This document shows positions 10,630-20,480 of a stretch of 64,000 nucleotides of DNA, piece by piece. The notes beneath the pieces are model-generated. The model did not search any database, was not told the origin of the DNA, and was given only the letters and a program-made list of their open reading frames with translations. The stretch comes from Cyclobacteriaceae bacterium (GTDB taxonomy: Bacteria > Bacteroidota > Bacteroidia > Cytophagales > Cyclobacteriaceae). The stretch is from contig PXCO01000184.1 in the NCBI GenBank assembly GCA_003565295.1, forward strand, positions 37,140 to 101,139. The letters are read 5' to 3'. The position numbers and the translations under genes were made by a program. The stretch's first letter is position 1. Every line of letters begins with the position of its first letter.

Positions 10630-10719
10630 ATGAACGCACAACCCCAGCCATTTGAGAATAAATATGGCCCCAACCCAAAGGATAGCCTGGTGAGAAATTT
10701 TACCGGAGGAGATGCATAA
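10630..10719 (+). CDS. Candidate small ORF, 29 aa
   Basis: MNAQPQPFENKYGPNPKDSLVRNFTGGDA*, short intergenic ORF after coaX with AT-rich leader; absent from the supplied ORF track because of length. Confidence 0.35.
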   Translation: MNAQPQPFENKYGPNPKDSLVRNFTGGDA

Positions 10720-10819
10720 TATTGGAAATTAGACTTGCGGAGTTTGGGATCTTATTCCCATTTGGCCAAAATGGATTAATGAATATATTTTTCTCAATTA
10801 CGCCTTAAACTAAAACAAA

Positions 10820-10845
10820 ACCCCGGTCACCTGAGCAGCCGGGGT
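10820..10845 (-). terminator. Intrinsic terminator for the ThuA-like gene
   Basis: Minus strand ACCCCGG-ctgctcaggtga-CCGGGGTTTTGTTTT; stem then U-rich tract. Confidence 0.75.
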
Positions 10846-10866
10846 ATGTTATAATATTTTTTTAGG

Positions 10867-11646
10867 TCAAAAGGGCCGGTTCAGTGCCGCATACCAAATG
10901 CCTCCCAATACATGCAATAGGAAACCTTCATCTTCAAAGGCCTCATCCGTATGCCCCAGACCGGTATAAAAGACCCTACCCCCGTCATACTCATGGTACC
11001 AGGAGATTGGATGCGTGCCCATGCCCATGCTTTTGCCATCTCTTTCCCCTACTTCATAAGAAGTCTCATCTAGTTCCACCAACACCTTCACGTCCTCATT
11101 GAAATTCTTAAAAGCATACCACTCATCGGTCATCAACCAGTATTCCGGCAGGTGGTAAGTGGAGGGATGATTTTTATCCACTACTTTGAGCCGTGCAGTC
11201 TGCTGATGGGGATGATAGGCAAATTGGCCTCCTATCAGTCCAGTATACCAAGGCCACTCATATTCCGTATCCGTGGCGCTGTGTATGCCCACCACACCTT
11301 TTCCACTGCGAACAAAATCTTCAAATGCTTCTTTCTGCTCAGCATTAAAAATGGTACCCGTGGTGCTCACCAGGATGATTACATCATAGTTTTTCAATTT
11401 TTCCTTGGTAAACTCTCTATCATCTTCTGTGGTATAGACACTGAAGCGGTGTTTTTCCGCCAATTTCTTCATGGCCACTACCCCATCGGGAATGGATTGG
11501 TGCCTGAATCCCTTGGTCTTACTGAACACCAATGCCTTAAACTGAGGTTTTTGCTGTGAAATGGCCTCGGGGAGGCAAAGAAACACCATAAGGACAAATG
11601 CCAACAGGTATTTTGAGTTTGATCGTTGTGTGCTACTTTTATTCAT
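10867..11646 (-). CDS. ThuA-like domain protein (secreted)
   Basis: ALVFSKTKGFRHQSIPDGV, GVVGIHSATDTEYEWPWYTGLIGGQFAYHP, WYHEYDGGRVFYTGLGHTDEAF. Confidence 0.9.
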   Translation of the reverse strand: MNKSSTQRSNSKYLLAFVLMVFLCLPEAISQQKPQFKALVFSKTKGFRHQSIPDGVVAMKKLAEKHRFSVYTTEDDREFTKEKLKNYDVIILVSTTGTIFNAEQKEAFEDFVRSGKGVVGIHSATDTEYEWPWYTGLIGGQFAYHPHQQTARLKVVDKNHPSTYHLPEYWLMTDEWYAFKNFNEDVKVLVELDETSYEVGERDGKSMGMGTHPISWYHEYDGGRVFYTGLGHTDEAFEDEGFLLHVLGGIWYAALNRPF

Positions 11647-11884
11647 GTGTTTATAATTTGATTTTCAATGGTCATTACCTGTCCCGAACTTGTTTCGGGA
11701 ACTTGTCCCGATCTTCGGGATGGCCCCTGCCTGCCCCGAACTCGATTCGGGGAACTTGATTCGGGGAACTTGCTTCGGGGGAATCTCGCATCTCCCCGAT
11801 AGCCCCGATAGCTATCGGGGGGGCATCCCTCTGTGTGTCGCTTGCGTCATGCCCTGACTGCCGTCAGGACAGGCTCGATTTCAT
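11647..11884 (-). repeat. Intergenic element copy B (long form with expanded subrepeats)
   Basis: Reverse complement ATGAAATCGAGCCTGTCCTGACGGCAGTCAGGGCATGACGCAAGCGACACACAGAGGGATG...CCCCGATAGCTATCGGGG...CCCGAAGCAAGTTCCCCGAATCAAGTTCCCCGAATCGAGTTC...CCCGAAACAAGTTCGGGACAGGTAATGACCATTGAAAATCAAATTATAAACAC|ATG. Confidence 0.9.
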
Positions 11885-11916
11885 ATGTTTATTCTTTGTA
11901 TGGTAATCCTAAACAA

Positions 11917-12696
11917 TTATTCCACTATGGAAAACTTTTCGGCAGCCTGTTTCCTACTATAGGCATCAAAGTGCCACCATTCTGAGCCAATACCGCTAAA
12001 ACCGCCAGCTTTCATGGCTTGCCTAAGAATCTTTCTTCGGGCTACATGCTCTTGCGTTAATTTTCCCTCCCGGAGCATTTGCTCTTCCCTGTCGGGATAG
12101 GCGGGATAGCCAAAATAATCGTAGGGGGTACCTAAATCAAGCGCCTCACCCGTTTCCGCATTGGCCAAGGTAAGGTCTACTGCCACCCCATAATTATGAA
12201 GGCTTCCTCTTTTAGGGTCAGCCACATAGAGGGGTTTGATGCTGTCAGGTTTGTCCAGGTTGTCCCAAAGAATTTGTTGCACGCTTCTGGGTCTTACCCC
12301 GTCATAAATCAAGAAAGTTAAGTCGGGATGGCGCACTTTGAGCCAGTCATGGGAAATTTTAAGCTTCTCTGCAACTACAGGTTGAAGGTAGGCATTTTTC
12401 AAATCCCCATATACATCCTCCCCAAAAAAATTGTCTGTACTGCTGTACTTTAAATCCACAAATACCCCAGGAATTACTTCTTTAATGTTTACCAAACCTG
12501 CCGCAATTAAGCCTTTCTCCAGTTCTCCGAGGGTGTCACCCGATACCGAAAAGTCCAAATGCTCAGCATCGGATTCCCTTATAGTATATCCCTCCCCCAC
12601 ATCCACGGGCTTGGGAGAATCATAAGCCTCTGTTCTCTCCCCTTGACAGCCCAACAACAAAAAACCAAAACCCAGAGAAAGAAGGACAACTTTCAT
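11917..12696 (-). CDS. D-alanyl-D-alanine dipeptidase (VanX/DdpX-like), lipoprotein
   Basis: VDLKYSSTDNFFGEDVYG, YDGVRPRSVQ, SLHNYGVAVDLTL, GSEWWHFDAY; lipobox FLLLGC. Confidence 0.9.
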   Translation of the reverse strand: MKVVLLSLGFGFLLLGCQGERTEAYDSPKPVDVGEGYTIRESDAEHLDFSVSGDTLGELEKGLIAAGLVNIKEVIPGVFVDLKYSSTDNFFGEDVYGDLKNAYLQPVVAEKLKISHDWLKVRHPDLTFLIYDGVRPRSVQQILWDNLDKPDSIKPLYVADPKRGSLHNYGVAVDLTLANAETGEALDLGTPYDYFGYPAYPDREEQMLREGKLTQEHVARRKILRQAMKAGGFSGIGSEWWHFDAYSRKQAAEKFSIVE

Positions 12697-13455
12697 TTAT
12701 GTGTTTTTAGTGAAAATGGTGGTGCTAGCCTGGGCTAAGGGGTAAACCAAAATATCCGCCAATACGACCCGTTTTGGACGGGTAACCGCAAAGGTAATGA
12801 TATCGGCAATATCCTCGGCTTTAAGCGCATCAAAACCCTGATAAACCTTGTCTGATTTTTCCTTATCCCCTTTAAACCGAACCAGGCTAAATTCAGTCTC
12901 CACAAGGCCGGGATGGATGCCCACCACTCTAATACCATAAGGGTTGAGGTCTTTCCGCATGCCCTCGGTGATGGCATCCACGGCTGCTTTTGACCCGCAA
13001 TACACGTTGCCCTTGGGATAAATGTCTTTACCTGCGGAAGAGCCTACATTGATCACCTGTCCACTCTTCCTGGCCACCATGCCCGGAAGGATTTTCTTCG
13101 ATACATATAGGAGTCCTTTCACATTGATGTCCATCATGGCGTCCCAATCATCCTCGCTTCCTTCATGAATAGGGGCCAGACCATGAGCATTTCCTGCATT
13201 GTTGATCAGGACTTCTATTTCCTGCCATTCCTCGGGAAGGGAATCAACGGCGGAATATACCTCGTCCTTATTTCGCACATCAAATACCAGGTATTGATAG
13301 GGTGTTCCCGAGGGCAATTCCTTCTCGAGTTGGACAAGCCTTTCCTTCCTCCTTCCGCAGGCGACTATGGCAAATCCTTCCTTGGCCAGTGATAGTGCGC
13401 AGGCCTTACCTATACCTGAGGTGGCTCCTGTGATGAATGCGATTTTTTTTTCCAT
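12697..13455 (-). CDS. SDR family NAD(P)-dependent oxidoreductase
   Basis: TGATSGIGKACALSLA, LINNAGNA, YCGSKAAVDAITEGMRKDL. Confidence 0.92.
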   Translation of the reverse strand: MEKKIAFITGATSGIGKACALSLAKEGFAIVACGRRKERLVQLEKELPSGTPYQYLVFDVRNKDEVYSAVDSLPEEWQEIEVLINNAGNAHGLAPIHEGSEDDWDAMMDINVKGLLYVSKKILPGMVARKSGQVINVGSSAGKDIYPKGNVYCGSKAAVDAITEGMRKDLNPYGIRVVGIHPGLVETEFSLVRFKGDKEKSDKVYQGFDALKAEDIADIITFAVTRPKRVVLADILVYPLAQASTTIFTKNT

Positions 13456-13525
13456 AGCTGAATTTAAAAAGTTCGTAAGGCAAAAAAAAGCAAAGATTGA
13501 TTTTCTTCGGGTAAATTACGCTTTG

Positions 13526-14305
13526 CTACTGAAAGTTGAGATAAATGGTAATGGATTTCCTCCGGATATCGGTAATCGCACCATCAAACCTGGGATCTGC
13601 GAAACCCTCCCTATAGAGGTTTGTTAACCCATGAGAAAAGCGGATTTCCGGGGAAAACTTGAAATACTTAAAATAAAAATCAAAGCCCATGCCCATCTCC
13701 AATGCCAGGTCCCTTCCCTTGAGCACCACGTCATCCTCATCTGCCTCTTCCTGGTTTTTAGTCCTTATCTGACCATTTAGGCCTCCGATAAAAAACATGC
13801 GGGTGTTGTTAAAGCGCTGTGACTTGTACTTGAACAACACCGGGAACTCCACCAAAGTCTCCTCGGTAAAAAGTGGCACAGTACTGATCCCCAGCCCACC
13901 GGGGGCATTGGCATCATCCGCAAAGAGCTGAATTTCGGTTCTATGTTCGTAAAAGCCCACTTTTGGTGTAAAAAGTACATTGAGTTGATCGTGTATCCTT
14001 CCCGTCACCAAGAAACCCAGGGCAAAGCCGGGTGAAAATACAGGCATTACTGCTCTGACATTTCCGATATTGGGCGCATCAGGGTTCAAAAATTCATCCG
14101 AATACTTGACCCGTAAGCTGCTGTTGTGGGCGGCAAGGAAAAAACCATAGGATATCCATTGGTCGTCACTACCAGATTGGTGGAAAATCAGCCCCCTGTC
14201 CTGGGCAAAGGTATGAACATGAAATAAACAGTATAACAACAGGGTAAGGAAAATTACTTTTCCCCAAGGTAAATGGAGCTGATGCCGAAAGTAAGTGGTT
14301 TGCAT
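13526..14305 (-). CDS. porT: PorT-like outer membrane beta-barrel protein (candidate type IX secretion component)
   Basis: Signal peptide, ~250 aa barrel (FSPGFALGFLVTGRIHDQLNVLFTPKVGFYEHRTEI), immediately downstream of ubiE, a recurrent PorT context in Bacteroidota. The true start may be downstream of 14305 because the ORF overlaps ubiE. Confidence 0.75.
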   Translation of the reverse strand: MQTTYFRHQLHLPWGKVIFLTLLLYCLFHVHTFAQDRGLIFHQSGSDDQWISYGFFLAAHNSSLRVKYSDEFLNPDAPNIGNVRAVMPVFSPGFALGFLVTGRIHDQLNVLFTPKVGFYEHRTEIQLFADDANAPGGLGISTVPLFTEETLVEFPVLFKYKSQRFNNTRMFFIGGLNGQIRTKNQEEADEDDVVLKGRDLALEMGMGFDFYFKYFKFSPEIRFSHGLTNLYREGFADPRFDGAITDIRRKSITIYLNFQ

Positions 14306-14976
14306 GATGTGTTTTTAAAACCTACTTTTTCTAATATGTCCAGGAAGTCCTTTCCGTCTGGAAAGGCCTGTACAGATTCAGGCAGGTAGGTATAGGCCGA
14401 GTTATCCTTGGATACAAGTTTCCCTATTTTTGGTAAAATATACTTAAAATAAAGATGGTAAGCTTGCTTCAAGGGAAATTTTTTGGGTTTGGAAAATTCA
14501 ACGATCACGGTTTTGCCCCCGGGCTTTAATACCCGGTACATGTCCGATAGCCCTTTTTCCAGGTCCTCAAAATTTCTCACACCAAAAGAAACGATGACTG
14601 CATCAAATTTATTTTCCGGGAACAAAAGCTTTTCAGAATCCCCTAACTGCAATTCTATCCGGTCCTCCAGCTTCTTCTTTTTGAGCTTTTTCCTTCCCTG
14701 CTCCAACATTCCCTCAGAAATATCTACCCCAATCACCTTTTCAGGGGCTAGAGCCAGGGCTTCAATGGCGAAATCCCCGGTACCGGTAGCTATATCCAAA
14801 ATCAGTTTCGGCTCATCCTTTTTTAAAAGCTTAACGGCTTTTTTTCTCCAGGTGATATCAATTCCCAAACTAAGGACATGGTTGAGCAGGTCATATTTTT
14901 TACTGATGTTGTTAAACATACTGGCCACCTGCTCTTTTTTGCCTTCGTTTTTATCCTTGTAGGGTACTACTGCCAT
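14254..14976 (-). CDS. ubiE: Demethylmenaquinone methyltransferase
   Basis: MFNNISKKYDLLNHVLSLGIDITWRKKAV, ILDIATGTGDFAIEAL, VSFGVRNFEDLEKGLSDMYRVLKPGG. Confidence 0.95.
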   Translation of the reverse strand: MAVVPYKDKNEGKKEQVASMFNNISKKYDLLNHVLSLGIDITWRKKAVKLLKKDEPKLILDIATGTGDFAIEALALAPEKVIGVDISEGMLEQGRKKLKKKKLEDRIELQLGDSEKLLFPENKFDAVIVSFGVRNFEDLEKGLSDMYRVLKPGGKTVIVEFSKPKKFPLKQAYHLYFKYILPKIGKLVSKDNSAYTYLPESVQAFPDGKDFLDILEKVGFKNTSCKPLTFGISSIYLGEK

Positions 14977-15094
14977 GAAATTATATTTTGTTCACAAAAC
15001 TAAGAAGTAAACATGAGCAAAGGAAAAATGTTAATGATTAATTAGAAAGCCGAATTTGCCCGATAAACCTTAACTTTGTGAAAAATGCAGAGAA

Positions 15095-15709
15095 ATGATC
15101 AAGAAGGCCAAGTTTTTAATCAGTAATACGGACTATACCAAATGTCCCCCTCCCACAAAGCCTGAATTTGCGTTTATCGGTAGGTCTAATGTAGGGAAAA
15201 GCAGCCTTATCAACATGCTGGCCAATCATAAAGGGTTGGCCAAAACCTCCGGAACCCCCGGGAAAACACAATTGATCAATCATTTTGAGGTAGACGGCCG
15301 TTGGTACATGGTGGATCTTCCGGGTTATGGATTTGCCAAGGTGAGTAAATCGGCAAGGGGGGAATGGGAGAAAATGATTCGTCAATACCTTACCCTGCGG
15401 GAAAACCTGGAAGCCGTATTTGTGCTGATCGACAGCCGGCTTAATCCCCAGCAGATTGATCTTGAGTTTGTCTACTGGTGCGGTCAAAATGGGATTCCTT
15501 TAGCATTGCTCTTTACAAAGGCCGACAAGCAGGCCAAATCAAAAACTCAACTAAATGTTAAAAAATTTTTAGATAAGATGCTGGAGCTTTTTGAGGAGGC
15601 TCCGGATTATTTCATCACCTCAGCGGAAACTTCTCAGGGAAAAGAGGAAGTGACTGAATACATAGCGCACCATGTGGAGGAATTTTACCAAAATAGCCGG
15701 CAAGGTTGA
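15095..15709 (+). CDS. engB: Ribosome biogenesis GTP-binding protein YihA/YsxC/EngB
   Basis: FIGRSNVGKSSLINML, TSGTPGKTQLINHF, MVDLPGYGFAKVSK, LFTKADK. Confidence 0.95.
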   Translation: MIKKAKFLISNTDYTKCPPPTKPEFAFIGRSNVGKSSLINMLANHKGLAKTSGTPGKTQLINHFEVDGRWYMVDLPGYGFAKVSKSARGEWEKMIRQYLTLRENLEAVFVLIDSRLNPQQIDLEFVYWCGQNGIPLALLFTKADKQAKSKTQLNVKKFLDKMLELFEEAPDYFITSAETSQGKEEVTEYIAHHVEEFYQNSRQG

Positions 15710-15759
15710 TGATTGTGGGTTAAGCCCTATATTTGCAACCTAATCTAAACTAGTGAAGC

Positions 15760-16197
15760 ATGGAATTTAAGGAAATAGCAACAGTTTCAGGAAAACCAGG
15801 GTTATATAAAGTGCTCAAACCGAGTAGGACAGGGGTGATATTGGAATCGTTGGACGAAAAGAAGTCCAAATTGGTAGTAGGTGCCTCACAACGAGTTTCA
15901 TTGCTAAGTGAGATTTCCATCTATACCATGGATGAGGAAGGTTCGAAGCCCTTGCAAGAGGTATTAAAAAACATTGAGAAAGAATTCAAGGGAGATACAG
16001 GACTAGCCGGTGCAGATAATGATGAGTACAAGGCCTTTCTTAAGCACGTCCTTCCAGAATATGACGAAAACAGGGTATACGTTTCGGATATCAAAAAATT
16101 AATTAGCTGGTATGGGATCATTCGGAAGCATTTCCCGGAGTTGCTTGAAGAACAAAAGAAGGAGAGTGATTCTGAGGCTAAAGATAAGGAGGAGTGA
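15760..16197 (+). CDS. DUF5606 family protein
   Basis: MEFKEIATVSGKPGLYKVLKPSRTGVILESLDEKKSKLVVGASQRVSLLSEISIYT is typical of this Bacteroidota family. Confidence 0.8.
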   Translation: MEFKEIATVSGKPGLYKVLKPSRTGVILESLDEKKSKLVVGASQRVSLLSEISIYTMDEEGSKPLQEVLKNIEKEFKGDTGLAGADNDEYKAFLKHVLPEYDENRVYVSDIKKLISWYGIIRKHFPELLEEQKKESDSEAKDKEE

Positions 16198-16305
16198 AAT
16201 TAGAAATTAGACAAGGCTGAAGTTGTAGGTTTTAGTTGCTATCCATTAGCTTCTAGCGGATCACCCGGTCACTGATCAAACCATTAAGAAATTAGATTCT
16301 ACGTT

Positions 16306-16623
16306 TTGGAAGCATTTGCCCATAACAAAGAAATTATACAGCAAACGGGAAAGGTGCTGCAAAAAGCCTTTGACCTTGCCCTTCCTGCCCGATTGGATGA
16401 TCTGGAGCAATTGATTGCCCTATTGGTTCCCGCAATAAGGCAATGGTTGGACCATGATCTGGAAAAACTGCTTCAGTTTTGCTATAGAATTGATCTAAAC
16501 GAGGAGAAACTCAAAGGGATTCTGCATGAATCGGCCCCCGGGAAAATAGCCGAGGACCTCAGCAGGGCTATTATTTTGAGACAGATACAGAAGTTTGAAT
16601 TGCGGAAAAAGTACAGTAGCTAG
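16306..16623 (+). CDS. Hypothetical protein (105 aa)
   Basis: Complete ORF, TTG start, plausible helical composition, converges on fbp with a 4 bp overlap. Confidence 0.6.
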   Translation: MEAFAHNKEIIQQTGKVLQKAFDLALPARLDDLEQLIALLVPAIRQWLDHDLEKLLQFCYRIDLNEEKLKGILHESAPGKIAEDLSRAIILRQIQKFELRKKYSS

Positions 16624-17639
16624 AGGTTCAAATAGAAGCTCCCTAAATCTTTTACCATGGACTCACTTCCTATGAATAGAGGTGTCCTTTGGTGAAGTTC
16701 TTTGGGTGTGATGTCCAAGATCCTAGCTTTTCCATCTGTGGCCATTCCTCCGGACTGCTCGGCTATAAAGGCCAGGGCATTTGCTTCATATAGCAGTCGG
16801 ATTTTTCCATTCGGATTTTTTTTGGTAGAAGGATAGAGATAAATACCTCCTTTGAGTAAATTTCTATGAAAATCAGCCACCAGGCTTCCAATGTACCTGG
16901 CTGTATATCCCATTTCCTTGCATTGCTGAATATAAGACTTAATGGTTTCGCCCATTTCACGGAATAGTCCTTCATTGATGGTATAGATATTTCCTACTGA
17001 TGGTGTTTTCATTAGGGGGTGGGAAAGAAAAAACTCCCCCAATGACCATTCATAAGTAAAACCGTTTACCCCCATTCCGGTGGTATAGACCAACATGGTG
17101 GAGGATCCATACAATACATAACCAGCAGCTACCTGCTCGCTTCCTTTTTGTAGTACATCCTCGGCCTGAATGGGGGATCCTATTGGAGTCTTTCTCCTGT
17201 ATATGGAAAATATGGTACCTATGGAAACATTGACATCAATGTTAGAGGACCCATCCAATGGATCAATGGCCACCACATATTTTCCCTTGCTGTTTTGTAG
17301 GTCAATGACTTCATCTTCTTCCTCGGATACCACCGCACATACCTCTCCACCCTTTGTCAGTGCCCTTGTAAATCGTATATCAGCCACCACATCCAGTTTT
17401 TGTTGCTCCTCTCCCTGAACGTTGGTAGCTCCGAAGGCACCGGTAACTTGACCAAGTCCTGCCCTACTGATTTCCCTGGAGACAATTTTAGCGGCCAATG
17501 CGATGTCCCTGAGTAATTGCGAAAGCTCTCCCGTAGCAAAGGGAAAGTGGGATTGATGGCTCTTTATGAACCTGTCCAAGGTAACCCCTACGGCATATCC
17601 CAAGGCCGAATTATCTTGCTTATAAGGCTTTGTCTTCAT
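16620..17639 (-). CDS. fbp: Fructose-1,6-bisphosphatase class I
   Basis: [72 protein letters not shown]. Confidence 0.95.
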   Translation of the reverse strand: MKTKPYKQDNSALGYAVGVTLDRFIKSHQSHFPFATGELSQLLRDIALAAKIVSREISRAGLGQVTGAFGATNVQGEEQQKLDVVADIRFTRALTKGGEVCAVVSEEEDEVIDLQNSKGKYVVAIDPLDGSSNIDVNVSIGTIFSIYRRKTPIGSPIQAEDVLQKGSEQVAAGYVLYGSSTMLVYTTGMGVNGFTYEWSLGEFFLSHPLMKTPSVGNIYTINEGLFREMGETIKSYIQQCKEMGYTARYIGSLVADFHRNLLKGGIYLYPSTKKNPNGKIRLLYEANALAFIAEQSGGMATDGKARILDITPKELHQRTPLFIGSESMVKDLGSFYLNL

Positions 17640-17695
17640 AGTTTTGCCATGAATTTACAAAAATTTTCTTCCCATCACCAAATCAAAATCCTTTA

Positions 17696-18991
17696 ATGAT
17701 CCAGGCATTCGTGTATAAATTCGGCGGTGCATCTGTAAAAGATGCAGCATCCATAGAAAATGTGGCCAACATACTCAGCGAAAACTGGAAAAGGGGTCTT
17801 GTGGTCGTGGTCTCTGCCATGGGGGATACCACCGATCAGCTGGAAAAAATCATTCATCTTGCCCATACTAAACAACCTTATCATAAAAACCTGGACGAGC
17901 TAAAGGCGTTCCACTTAACCACCTGTGCATCCTTATTTCCCAATCAGCATGCGGTTTTTAGCCGGTTAGATAATGACTTTTCTAAACTACAAAAAGTACT
18001 TGAAAACCCTGGCTACCTTCAAGAGGGAGAAGCCTTTTTATATGATCAGGCCATAGGGTTTGGAGAATTGATATCCACCCGTATTCTTCAGGAATTTCTT
18101 TGCTTAAAGGGAAATTACTGTCTTTGGCAGGATGCACGGGAGCTAGTGGCCACAGATTCCAATCATAAAGCCGGAAAGGTGGATTGGGTACTGACCATGC
18201 AGCAGTGTAGGAAATTGCTGACACAACAATTAGAGAGTTACCCTGTAATCACCCAAGGCTTCATTGGAAGCGACTGGCTTAACCATACAGTAACCCTTGG
18301 CCGTGAAGGTTCGGACTTTACTGCCGCCATTCTAGCCGTTAGTCTTGGAGGAAAAAGTGTTACCATTTGGAAGGATGTCGCCGGAGTCCTCAATGGTGAC
18401 CCTGATTTGTTTCCCGAGGCGGTGAAGTTCGAATACCTGGATGTGGAGGAGGCGGCGGAGATGACTTATTTTGGGGCTAAGGTAATCCATCCCAAAACAG
18501 TAAAACCCCTGGCAAAGCATAAGATCCCACTCTATGTGAAGTCCTTCCTCGACCCGGGTTCGGCAGGAACGGTGATTGGCAGTTTTAAGGATGACCCCAG
18601 GATCCCCATCACTGTGATCAAAAAACACCAAATATTGCTCAGTTTCCGCATAAGAGACTTATCCAGGGTGGGAGGGTTCCATTTCGAGGAAATTTTTAAA
18701 TCCGCCAAAAAATTCAACTGGACCATCAACCTGCTCCAAGCCTCTGGTATTACCCTGCACGTGGCAATGGATGACACAACCGGTAATGCCATAGATCTGC
18801 CCAAAAGTCTGTTGGAGATTTTTGTGATCGATCAATCCACCCGTCTTTCGCTTGTAACAGTCAAGAATTATACTCAACGTCATGAGGAATTATACGGGCA
18901 GGAAAAAAATGGGATAAAGTTGATTCAAAAAAGCACAAATACCTTACAATTCCTGATGGAGAAGGTGCCTCTTTTGGCCTCAGGAGAGTAA
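17696..18991 (+). CDS. Aspartate kinase
   Basis: VYKFGGASVKDAASIENVANIL, TLGREGSDFTAAILAVSL, DVAGVLNGDPDLFPEA, AAEMTYFGAKVIHPKTVKPL. Confidence 0.93.
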   Translation: MIQAFVYKFGGASVKDAASIENVANILSENWKRGLVVVVSAMGDTTDQLEKIIHLAHTKQPYHKNLDELKAFHLTTCASLFPNQHAVFSRLDNDFSKLQKVLENPGYLQEGEAFLYDQAIGFGELISTRILQEFLCLKGNYCLWQDARELVATDSNHKAGKVDWVLTMQQCRKLLTQQLESYPVITQGFIGSDWLNHTVTLGREGSDFTAAILAVSLGGKSVTIWKDVAGVLNGDPDLFPEAVKFEYLDVEEAAEMTYFGAKVIHPKTVKPLAKHKIPLYVKSFLDPGSAGTVIGSFKDDPRIPITVIKKHQILLSFRIRDLSRVGGFHFEEIFKSAKKFNWTINLLQASGITLHVAMDDTTGNAIDLPKSLLEIFVIDQSTRLSLVTVKNYTQRHEELYGQEKNGIKLIQKSTNTLQFLMEKVPLLASGE

Positions 18992-19846
18992 CCGCTTTAC
19001 GGTTCGTTCCACTCCAGACAAATATCCTCTGCCAAATAGATTGACATGTACCAAAAGCGGATAGAGATTATACACGTCTACCCTTTCTTCAAAGCCCGGC
19101 TCAAGAGGAAATATCGAATGATAGGTTTGGTAAAAGCGATGGTCAAATCCACCAAAAAGCTTTGAAAAGGCCAAATCCATTTCCCTGTGTCCATAATAGA
19201 CTGCCGGGTCTATAATGGCTGGAAGGCCCTTTGGCCCTGTGATGACATTTCCCGCCCATAGGTCCCCATGAAGTAATGAGGGTTTTTCATTGGGAAAATA
19301 ACCGTTGAGCTTGGGATAAATTTCTCTGAACCTTGCCACAAACCTCTCATCCACCAACCCTTCGTACAATGCCCGCTGTAGCATGGGTTCCAGCCTTTTC
19401 TCTATGAAAAAACTTACCCAATCCGATCTCATCTCGTTGGATTGGGGCAGGATAGAAATATAATTGTCCACTTCCAAGCCAAAATGAGATTGAGTGGCCA
19501 TGTGCAATTCGGCCAGGCCTTCCCCAAGCACCTGGGAATATTCCGATACTGTCTTGCCACTCTTGATCCACTCCATCAGTAAAAAATTGCGATCCTCCAG
19601 TCTCCCTTCTGCAATAGCTTGGGGAACCAGTAATTGACAGTTGCTTCTCAGTAGATCCAGTCCCTCTTTTTCTCTTTTAAATAGGTCAGTAAAATCCTGA
19701 TGATTGGTTTTCAACAAGAACTCACCTTTTTCTGTGTTAAGGTATATGGCCTGGTTAATATTGCCTGCTGCGATCATTCGGTACTCGGCACATTCCAGTT
19801 CCCTTCCAAATACTTCCAAAAAAACCTGGTTAAAGAAAGCTTCCAT
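18980..19846 (-). CDS. Fructosamine kinase family protein
   Basis: GNINQAIYLNTEKGEFLLKTN, LLHGDLWAGNVITGPKGLPAIIDPAVYYGHREMDLAFSKLFGGF. Confidence 0.92.
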   Translation of the reverse strand: MEAFFNQVFLEVFGRELECAEYRMIAAGNINQAIYLNTEKGEFLLKTNHQDFTDLFKREKEGLDLLRSNCQLLVPQAIAEGRLEDRNFLLMEWIKSGKTVSEYSQVLGEGLAELHMATQSHFGLEVDNYISILPQSNEMRSDWVSFFIEKRLEPMLQRALYEGLVDERFVARFREIYPKLNGYFPNEKPSLLHGDLWAGNVITGPKGLPAIIDPAVYYGHREMDLAFSKLFGGFDHRFYQTYHSIFPLEPGFEERVDVYNLYPLLVHVNLFGRGYLSGVERTVKRLLS

Positions 19847-19847
19847 A

Positions 19848-20327
19848 TCAAAGCTTAAACTCTTTTTCCATCATTTTGATTAATCCGTCTATGGATTCGT
19901 CCAGGATTTCATAAACTTTTTCAAAGCCATCCTCCCCTCCATAGTAAGGGTCTGGGACGTCCAAAAAATCGGGATTATCTTGAAATTCCCGGATCAAAAA
20001 AAGTTGTCTTGGCTGTGTATTAAAGGCAGTTGCCATTTTTTTGATGTCCCTGCAGTTTGCCTGATCCATGGCGATAAATAAATCGAAGTCCTTAAAATCA
20101 CTTCGGTTAAGCTGCCTGCCCCTATGGTGAAGGGGAATAGCGTGTTTTTCTGCACAGGTCAAGGTACGCTCATCAGGAAGCTCCCCTATATGGTAATCAG
20201 AAGTTCCACAGCTGTCACAGCAAATTTTCTGCTTATAGTCCTTATGAAGTAACTTCTCTGCAAAAATTGCAGCCGCCAATGGGGACCTACAGATGTTTCC
20301 TAAACAAATAAACAATACTTTAATCAT
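19848..20327 (-). CDS. Low molecular weight protein-tyrosine phosphatase
   Basis: MIKVLFICLGNICRSPLAAAIF (CX5R loop) and VPDPYYGGEDGFEKVYEI. Confidence 0.94.
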   Translation of the reverse strand: MIKVLFICLGNICRSPLAAAIFAEKLLHKDYKQKICCDSCGTSDYHIGELPDERTLTCAEKHAIPLHHRGRQLNRSDFKDFDLFIAMDQANCRDIKKMATAFNTQPRQLFLIREFQDNPDFLDVPDPYYGGEDGFEKVYEILDESIDGLIKMMEKEFKL

Positions 20328-20480
20328 GGGACTGCCTGTTTAAGGGCCTGATAATCTGTTAAGATGGGCTAGATTAGGGGCACAAAAGTACTTATTATAT
20401 TCAGGGAAACCTTGGGTTACCACCATTTTTTTCCTACCTTTGCGCACTAATTCTCAAACAGGAATAATTCTTATCTGATA

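Noticed and set aside
11660-11880. Possible CRISPR-like array from the repeated CCCGAAnCAAGTTC units
   Set aside because: Units are only ~14 bp and contiguous without spacers, and no cas genes are present; better explained as subrepeats of the intergenic element.
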